NCBI GenBank assembly: GCA_959603585.1
Contig: CAUGYD010000005.1
Span: 124,001-188,000, forward strand
DNA: 64,000 nt
Source of the DNA: Scatosoma sp900555925
GTDB taxonomy: Bacteria > Bacillota > Clostridia > Christensenellales > Borkfalkiaceae
Direction of reading: 5' to 3'
Made by a program: the position numbers and the translations under genes. Below are positions 59,059-64,000 of the stretch, piece after piece; the stretch's first letter is position 1, and each line of letters opens with the position of its first letter. Below the pieces are notes generated by a model, which saw only the letters and a program-made list of their open reading frames with translations, did no database searches and was not told where the DNA came from.

Positions 59059-60311
59059 ACGCCCTCTCCTCTCCTTCCGTGACCGCCGTCATCTGCGCCG
59101 CGGGAAAAGGCGAACGCGCCAAAATGAACGGGAATAAATTATTCGCGCCGCTTTACGGGGGAGTATCCGCAGCGGACAAAACGGGTACGTTTGCGGAAAC
59201 GGCGGGACGGACGGCGCGAACGCATGAGCGGGCAATACGAACGGACGGAAAAGACGGCCCGGCGGGCGAGGTTCTGAAAGGGTGCGTACTCGAAAAGACG
59301 ATTTCCGCATTTGACATTCCCGCCGTGACGGAAATCCTCGTGACCGCTTCGGAGACGGATTTCGAGGAAATCTCCGCGCTCTGCGCCCGCTTTCCGCGCA
59401 CGAGAGTCGTGCTCGGGGGAAAAACGCGGTCGGATTCCGTCCGCAGCGCCCTGAAAGCCGCGACGGGAAAAATTGTGCTCGTACACGACGGCGCGCGCCC
59501 CTTTGTTTCCGAGAAAATCATTTCGGGGTGCATTTCCAGCGTATCCCGATTCGGCAGCGGTATCTGCGCGGTTCCCGCGGTCGATACCGTCGCGGTTTCG
59601 GAAAACGGATATATCGGCGCCGTGCCGCCTCGGGACAAAGTATTCGCTTTACAGACTCCGCAGGGGTTCTATACCGAAGAACTGCGGCGCGCTTATACGG
59701 CAGCGGAAAAAGAAGGCGGGACATATACCGACGATTCCTCCGTATACGCCGCCTTTATCGGCGCGCCCCGCTTATGCGCGGGCGCGCGGGAAAATAAAAA
59801 GCTCACCTTCCCCGAAGATTTCGCCGACAACTGCGCGCGGGCGGGGTTCGGCGTGGATACTCACGCTTTCGGAAAAAAACAGGATTTCATTCTCCTCGCG
59901 GGAGTGAAAATCCCCTCCGAAAGCGGGCTCGTCGCGCACAGCGACGGAGACGTACTCGCGCACGCCGTCATGGACGCATTGCTTTCCGCCGCGGGGCTGA
60001 AAGACATCGGACACTATTTCCCCGACAAGGACGAAAAATGGCGAAACGCCGATTCCATGCAGATGCTTCGGGAAGTCATGTCTTTGATTGCAAGGGAAGG
60101 ATTCGCACCCAAAAACCTTTCCGTCGCCGTTCAGGCGGAAAAACCCCGCCTCGCAAAATTCATCGACCAAATCAGGTCCTCGCTCGCGCAGGCGCTCGAA
60201 CTCGATTGCTCCGCCGTCGGCGTTTCCGCCGGCACCAACGAGGGATTGGGTTACGTCGGGGAAGGCAAGGGAATTACCGTAAACGCCTATGTGCTTTTAA
60301 GGACAATCTGA
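59055..60311 (+). CDS. ispDF: IspD-IspF bifunctional enzyme of the MEP pathway
   Basis: A 418-residue fusion. The N-terminal IspD part (2-C-methyl-D-erythritol 4-phosphate cytidylyltransferase) has ICAAGKGERAKMNGNKLF at 13-30, VLVHDGARPFVS and FALQTPQGFYTEELRRAY. The C-terminal IspF part (MECDP synthase), from about 258, has GVDTHAF, VAHSDGDVLAHAVMDALL, IGHYFPD and AQAEKPRL-like VQAEKPRL and GLGYVGEGKGI. About 43 extra residues (34-76) are inserted in IspD after the first nucleotide loop, where other enzymes have a short turn. Together they make two of the three middle steps to isoprenoid precursors; ispE is elsewhere. Confidence 0.94.
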   Translation: MNALSSPSVTAVICAAGKGERAKMNGNKLFAPLYGGVSAADKTGTFAETAGRTARTHERAIRTDGKDGPAGEVLKGCVLEKTISAFDIPAVTEILVTASETDFEEISALCARFPRTRVVLGGKTRSDSVRSALKAATGKIVLVHDGARPFVSEKIISGCISSVSRFGSGICAVPAVDTVAVSENGYIGAVPPRDKVFALQTPQGFYTEELRRAYTAAEKEGGTYTDDSSVYAAFIGAPRLCAGARENKKLTFPEDFADNCARAGFGVDTHAFGKKQDFILLAGVKIPSESGLVAHSDGDVLAHAVMDALLSAAGLKDIGHYFPDKDEKWRNADSMQMLREVMSLIAREGFAPKNLSVAVQAEKPRLAKFIDQIRSSLAQALELDCSAVGVSAGTNEGLGYVGEGKGITVNAYVLLRTI

Positions 60312-60407
60312 CGAACGCGCGCCTTCCGCGATGACCTAACGGGTGTGCGCATTCTGCGACAATCTCATGAGTGTGCACTTTCCGCGATGACCTGACGGGA
60401 CATGCGT
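60296..60407. repeat. 28-bp tandem repeat (about 4 units) at the 3' end of ispDF
   Basis: Units at about 60296-60323, 60324-60351, 60352-60379 and 60380-60407; the TTCYGCGAYRAYCT core recurs every 28 bases. The first unit includes the ispDF stop codon. Further degenerate pieces (CAATCYGACGG) appear near 60463 and 60572. The rest of the 60312-60622 gap holds nothing else evident besides the AAGGAGAAAA ribosome site of radA. Confidence 0.75.
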
Positions 60408-60622
60408 AGTTCAAAAAATCTCGACGATATTCGGCAGTTGTAGTATGTATATATTTTAGGCGCAATCTGACGATATTTCAGAGAAATCCGAGGCGTCCGT
60501 ATCCGATTTCAGAAACCTTCCGACTGCGATTATATCTTGAACGGCACTAAAAGGCCGCATATACTTAATTTCAATCCGACGGGTGCGCACATGCGCAGCC
60601 GCCGTTAAGGAGAAAATATTTT

Positions 60623-62029
60623 ATGGCTACATCCAAAGCGCCGACTTCGCAGTTCGTCTGCGTCGAATGCGGATACACCGCTCCCAAATGGCTGGGAAAG
60701 TGCCCCGGCTGCGGCAACTTCAACACCATGCAGGAGGAACTGATCAAACCCGCGGAAAGTGCGAAAAAGTCCTCCCGTCCCGCGCTCTCCGATATGGGCG
60801 GCGGAACGAGAGCCCTCCCCCTCTCCAAAGTCGGTTACGAAAAATTCAAGCGAGTCTCCTCGGGGATCGGAGAATTTGACACCGTACTCGGCGGAGGAAT
60901 CGTGCGGGGTTCCCTCGTGCTCCTCGGCGGCGACCCCGGAATCGGAAAAAGCACCCTCCTGACACAGGTCTCCGCATACCTCGCCGAAGAAAGGCGCGTC
61001 TTATATGTCTCCGCAGAAGAGAGCTGCTCGCAGGTGAAAATGCGCTGCGAAAGGCTGGGAATCGATTCCGATAACCTTCTGCTCCTCAACGAAACCTGCC
61101 TCGAAGACATAGAAAACAACCTCTCGGACGCGGAATTCGTCGTCATCGACTCCATTCAGGCCGTCTATACCGAAGCGCTCTCCTCCGCCGCAGGCAGCGT
61201 CGGACAGGTCAGAGAGTGCGCCGCAAGGCTCATGCGAATCGCAAAATCCCGCGGAATCACCTTCTTCATCATCGGCCACGTCACCAAGGAGGGCTCCCTC
61301 GCGGGACCAAAAGTCCTCGAACATATCATGGACACCGTCCTCTATTTCGAGGGACAGCAGGAAGAAAATTTCAAGCTCCTCCGCGCCGTCAAAAACAGGT
61401 TCGGCTCCGTACAGGAAGTGGGCGTATTCGAAATGACCGAAGTGGGCATCAAAAGCCTCTCCGATTACTCCGAGCTGTTTCTCTCCGAAAGCCGCGGCGT
61501 CGCCGCAGGCTCCTGCGTCACCCCTTCGGAAAGCGGCAACCGCTGCATGAACGTCGAAATTCAGACGCTCATTGCAAAAACTTCCTACGGCCTCCCGCGG
61601 AGAATGACGCTCGGTATTGACTACAATAAACTGGTTGTGCTGATTGCCGTGCTCGAAAAACGCTGCGGGATTCCCTTCTATACCTCCGACGTCTATATCA
61701 ACGCCATGGGCGGCATCAAACTCGCCGAACCTTCCGTCGATCTCGCCGTCTGCGCCGCCCTCGCCAGCGCCGCCGCCGACATTCCCATCGACAAATATAC
61801 CGCCGTATTCGGCGAAGTCGGGCTTACGGGGGAAATCCGCGCCGTCACCTACGCCGAAAAACGCGTGAACGAGTGCATTAAAACGGGCTTCAAAACCGTC
61901 GTCCTCCCCGCGAAAAACATGAAAGCCTGCGAAAAATTCAAGGGCAAAATCAAGCTCGTGCCCGTCTCCTATGTCAATCAGATGATAAAGAAGCTCAATC
62001 TGCGCTCCCCGTTCAACCCGCAGGCGTAA
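60623..62029 (+). CDS. radA: DNA repair protein RadA (Sms)
   Basis: A 468-residue RecA-like protein aiding recombination intermediates. It has the N-terminal zinc finger VCVECGYTAPKWLGKCPGCG (Cys at about 13, 16, 27, 30), Walker A GGDPGIGKSTLL near 96, the RadA-specific KNRFGSVQEVGVFEM near 253, and the C-terminal Lon-like domain (YINAMGGIKLAEPSVDLAVCAAL). Length is typical. AAGGAGAAAATATTTT precedes the ATG. It may be read from the ispDF transcript or a weak promoter near 60535. Confidence 0.97.
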   Translation: MATSKAPTSQFVCVECGYTAPKWLGKCPGCGNFNTMQEELIKPAESAKKSSRPALSDMGGGTRALPLSKVGYEKFKRVSSGIGEFDTVLGGGIVRGSLVLLGGDPGIGKSTLLTQVSAYLAEERRVLYVSAEESCSQVKMRCERLGIDSDNLLLLNETCLEDIENNLSDAEFVVIDSIQAVYTEALSSAAGSVGQVRECAARLMRIAKSRGITFFIIGHVTKEGSLAGPKVLEHIMDTVLYFEGQQEENFKLLRAVKNRFGSVQEVGVFEMTEVGIKSLSDYSELFLSESRGVAAGSCVTPSESGNRCMNVEIQTLIAKTSYGLPRRMTLGIDYNKLVVLIAVLEKRCGIPFYTSDVYINAMGGIKLAEPSVDLAVCAALASAAADIPIDKYTAVFGEVGLTGEIRAVTYAEKRVNECIKTGFKTVVLPAKNMKACEKFKGKIKLVPVSYVNQMIKKLNLRSPFNPQA

Positions 62030-62100
62030 GAATTGATAATTTATACTGTCAAAAAATGTTGAACTGTGGCTTCCTTACAAGCACCGCCCTTTCAAGAAAA

Positions 62101-62147
62101 TTAGAGCGCTAAAAATAGTAATATTTAATATTTGAGCGCCCAAAATA
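62101..62147 (+). repeat. Spaced direct repeat upstream of the methyltransferase
   Basis: TTAGAGCGCTAAAAATA (62101-62117) and TTTGAGCGCCCAAAATA (62131-62147) match at 14 of 17 bases, spaced 30 bases, about three helical turns. They could be a binding site for a regulator of the methyltransferase gene. An extended -10 (TGCTACAAT, 62234-62242) follows, with only a weak -35. Confidence 0.55.
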
Positions 62148-62286
62148 TGCCCGACATTTCCATAGAAAAGTAAAACAATATGGAAAAATATAATCATATA
62201 GTTAGGAAAATGATAGAGAAATTCGTATCCGGGTGCTACAATCTAAGAAAACAAATTAAGAATTTTGAATTTGTGAGGAAGTAAGC

Positions 62287-63036
62287 ATGGAAATGATTAA
62301 AAATTATTACGGCAGTCTATGCACAGAAATGTATGAGATTTTACACAAAGAAGCTCCCCAAGAGGAGTTATCGTTTTATCTCTCCTTCGCTGAAAAAGGA
62401 ATGAAAATTTTAGAGCCTTTATGTGGCAGCGGTAGATTTTTAATTCCTTTTTTGGAAAGAGGATTTGATATTAGCGGGATAGATTTGTCCGCAGAAATGC
62501 TTGCGAAGCTGAACGAAAAAGCACCTAATGCAAAAGTATTTCAAAAAGATATATTGGAATACGATTCAACAGAAAAATACGATTATATTTTTATCTCTTC
62601 CGGTTCCGTATCGTTATTTACGGATATGGATTTATGCAAAAAAATTTTACATAAAATGAAAGACCTGTTGAAAAAAGACGGCAGGTTTATTTTTGCCGTT
62701 GATACAATAGCCGATAAATGTCCCAATAATTCAGATTATAAAACTTCAATATCTGTAAAGACCAAAGAAGGCTATGAATTAATTCTTAAAGGGAAAAATT
62801 ATTACGATGAAAAAACACATACGCAGTATTCCCCGAGTATTTATGAGCTGTACGATGGGGCTAAATTGTTACAGCAGGAAAAAATGGATTTTCAAACACA
62901 TCTTTATGAGCTGGGAGAAATAGAGCCCTATTTACGTGAAATAGGATTTACCAAATTAAATGTATATTCCTCCTATGATAAAAAAATTGCTGAAAATAAC
63001 CTGACAGAAATGTTTTTGTATGAATGTTCTTTTTGA
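62287..63036 (+). CDS. Class I SAM-dependent methyltransferase (AT-rich)
   Basis: A 249-residue Rossmann-fold methyltransferase. SAM motif I is ILEPLCGSGRFLIPF near residue 38, motif II GIDLSAEML, and motif IV YDYIFISSGSVSLFTD near 100. Post-core strands FIFAVDTIADK are typical. The target (small molecule, RNA or protein) is unknown. Base composition is visibly AT-richer than the flanking radA and ispDF genes, and codons end mostly in A/T, which suggests horizontal acquisition. A good GAGGAAGTAAGC ribosome site precedes the ATG. A hairpin terminator follows at 63122-63153. Confidence 0.85.
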   Translation: MEMIKNYYGSLCTEMYEILHKEAPQEELSFYLSFAEKGMKILEPLCGSGRFLIPFLERGFDISGIDLSAEMLAKLNEKAPNAKVFQKDILEYDSTEKYDYIFISSGSVSLFTDMDLCKKILHKMKDLLKKDGRFIFAVDTIADKCPNNSDYKTSISVKTKEGYELILKGKNYYDEKTHTQYSPSIYELYDGAKLLQQEKMDFQTHLYELGEIEPYLREIGFTKLNVYSSYDKKIAENNLTEMFLYECSF

Positions 63037-63121
63037 AAAATGAAACATTTACAAGAGTTTATCAGACGATTTCCCCCTATATCCTCAATAAAAAATTATT
63101 CTATCCTTTCGAGGAATATAT

Positions 63122-63153
63122 AATCCCCCGACGGCATTGAGCCGCGGGGGATT
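63122..63153. terminator. Terminator between the methyltransferase and the Ig-like protein
   Basis: A 13-bp stem with one bulged A (AATCCCCCGACGGC 63122-63135 with 63141-63153), 5-base loop. T-rich sequence follows on the plus side; the mirror side is weaker. It could serve both convergent genes. Confidence 0.75.
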
Positions 63154-63288
63154 ATCATTATTTATCTATTTTCAGAAATACCTGACTTCCGTGAAAACAC
63201 CGCATTTTTTCGGAAAAACGACCTTAAAAACACGCAATTCAAATGAGGGAAGAAAGCTCTCTTTATCGGGACGTATTACCCTTATAGA

Positions 63289-64000
63289 TTATTTCGCTTT
63301 TTTGCGGGCAATTACCGTCACCGCCGCCGCGAGAAGCAACATTCCCGCAAGCAATACTGTTCCGTCCGACAGGCTGCTGCCGCAGCCTTCCCCTTCCGAA
63401 CCCGTCTCGGAGCTGTTTTCGGAACTATTGACGGAACTGTCCTCGGCACCGTCGTCGGGCGTCGAAGGTTCAGGATCGGGCTCCGTCGCCTCCTCCACTT
63501 GGATTTTTACCGTTGCCGTCTTACCTTCATACGTCACGGTAACCGTCTTTTCGCCTGCGCTCGACGTATCGAAACCGCTCAGCATTTCCGCCGTCAGATC
63601 TACCGACTCCGTCGTTCCGTCGCTATACACTACCAGCACTTTTCCGCCGGAAAATTCGTCGCCTACCGTATAGTCGAGATCGAAATCCGTCACCGCGACG
63701 GAAGTAATCGTCTTTTCGGGTTCGGGCGATTTTTCGGAAATATTCACGTAAATCGTGTCGTAGGCGCCGCCGTAGGTAATTTTCACGTACACTCTGTCTT
63801 TCGCAACCGAGGAATCGAAGCCCGAAATCATGTCTTCCGTGATTTCCACATCCTCTTCTACGCTGCCGTCGCTGTTGATGACCGTCAACGTTCCGCCCGA
63901 AAATGCTTCTCCGACCTCGTATTCTGTCCTGACATCCTTATTGATAATCACTTTGGAAACTTCGTTGACGACCTTGACGGTGACCTGTTTGCTCAATCCG
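63289..64000 (-). CDS. Surface protein with bacterial Ig-like (Big_3) repeats, 3' end only
   Basis: The frame is open to the window edge; 236 codons are visible. Two Ig-like repeats are seen, each with a YxVGxxFSGGxLxVxxSDG...VxxTxEMxSGFDxS core (about residues 18-85 and 100-168), then a Pro/Ser/Glu linker (about 170-202), a GCGSS motif, a membrane helix (VLLAGMLLLAAAVTVIA) and a final RKKAK. This is a cell-surface protein anchored at its C-terminus. No LPxTG motif is present. The protein continues beyond position 64000, so its domain order and start are unknown. Confidence 0.85.
   Translation of the reverse strand, partial: GLSKQVTVKVVNEVSKVIINKDVRTEYEVGEAFSGGTLTVINSDGSVEEDVEITEDMISGFDSSVAKDRVYVKITYGGAYDTIYVNISEKSPEPEKTITSVAVTDFDLDYTVGDEFSGGKVLVVYSDGTTESVDLTAEMLSGFDTSSAGEKTVTVTYEGKTATVKIQVEEATEPDPEPSTPDDGAEDSSVNSSENSSETGSEGEGCGSSLSDGTVLLAGMLLLAAAVTVIARKKAK

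Overview
The window looks like chromosomal core DNA from an anaerobic, fermentative member of the Bacillota (Clostridia-like; a Christensenellales-type gut lineage is my guess, not shown). The basis is Firmicutes-type Shine-Dalgarno sites, many near-perfect TTGACA-N17-TATAAT promoters, pyruvate formate-lyase with its activase, a two-gene SUF pair, a MEP-pathway IspD-IspF fusion, RqcP, and a yybP-ykoY riboswitch in front of a cation ATPase. I found no rRNA, tRNA, insertion sequence, prophage or CRISPR array.

Layout. Bases 1-58,530 are almost all minus strand; 58,813-63,036 are plus strand. From left to right: polyphosphate and glycolysis operon (pfkA-ppx-ppk1); GDPD-GNAT pair (the GDPD gene carries an apparent C-terminal frameshift); MarR regulator plus MacB-like ABC exporter; plus-strand M18 aminopeptidase, PNPOx-like protein and deaminase; nadA, sufC-sufB and a second M18 peptidase; galE and a YgjP-like metallopeptidase; a CNNM/CorC transporter; an oligopeptide ABC operon (oppA-B-C-D-F plus a small membrane protein) whose subunits carry very large insertions; a complete nucleoside-salvage operon (malQ-deoC-deoD-deoB-cdd-pdp); a manganese-riboswitch-controlled P-type ATPase; a GT8 glycosyltransferase and an MBL-fold surface protein; a pyruvate formate-lyase operon in which PFL is split into a catalytic and a glycyl-radical polypeptide; membrane glycosyltransferase/GtrA/flavoprotein genes; rpoB-rpoC; then divergently rqcP-ispDF, radA, an AT-rich methyltransferase, and the 3' end of an Ig-like surface protein.

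How it fits together. Peptides are imported by Opp and trimmed by two M18 peptidases. Nucleosides are split by Pdp/DeoD, and the pentose is funnelled through DeoB and DeoC to glyceraldehyde-3-P and acetaldehyde. Sugars pass through PfkA, and pyruvate is cleaved by split PFL.

Most notable items: (1) a double-hairpin element with conserved core and covarying flanks in the 5' leaders of two unrelated genes (oppA and GT8); (2) an OppD ATPase with a roughly 390-residue insertion, alongside insertions in OppF and OppC; (3) PFL split in the same reading frame into two proteins; (4) a yybP-ykoY riboswitch with an overlapping terminator; (5) many short tandem repeats (39, 37, 28 and 87 bp) inside or beside genes, including a 39-bp repeat splitting a flavin-binding-type protein; (6) a membrane glycosyltransferase gene that appears leaderless. 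All boundaries and families are read by eye; no homology search was run.
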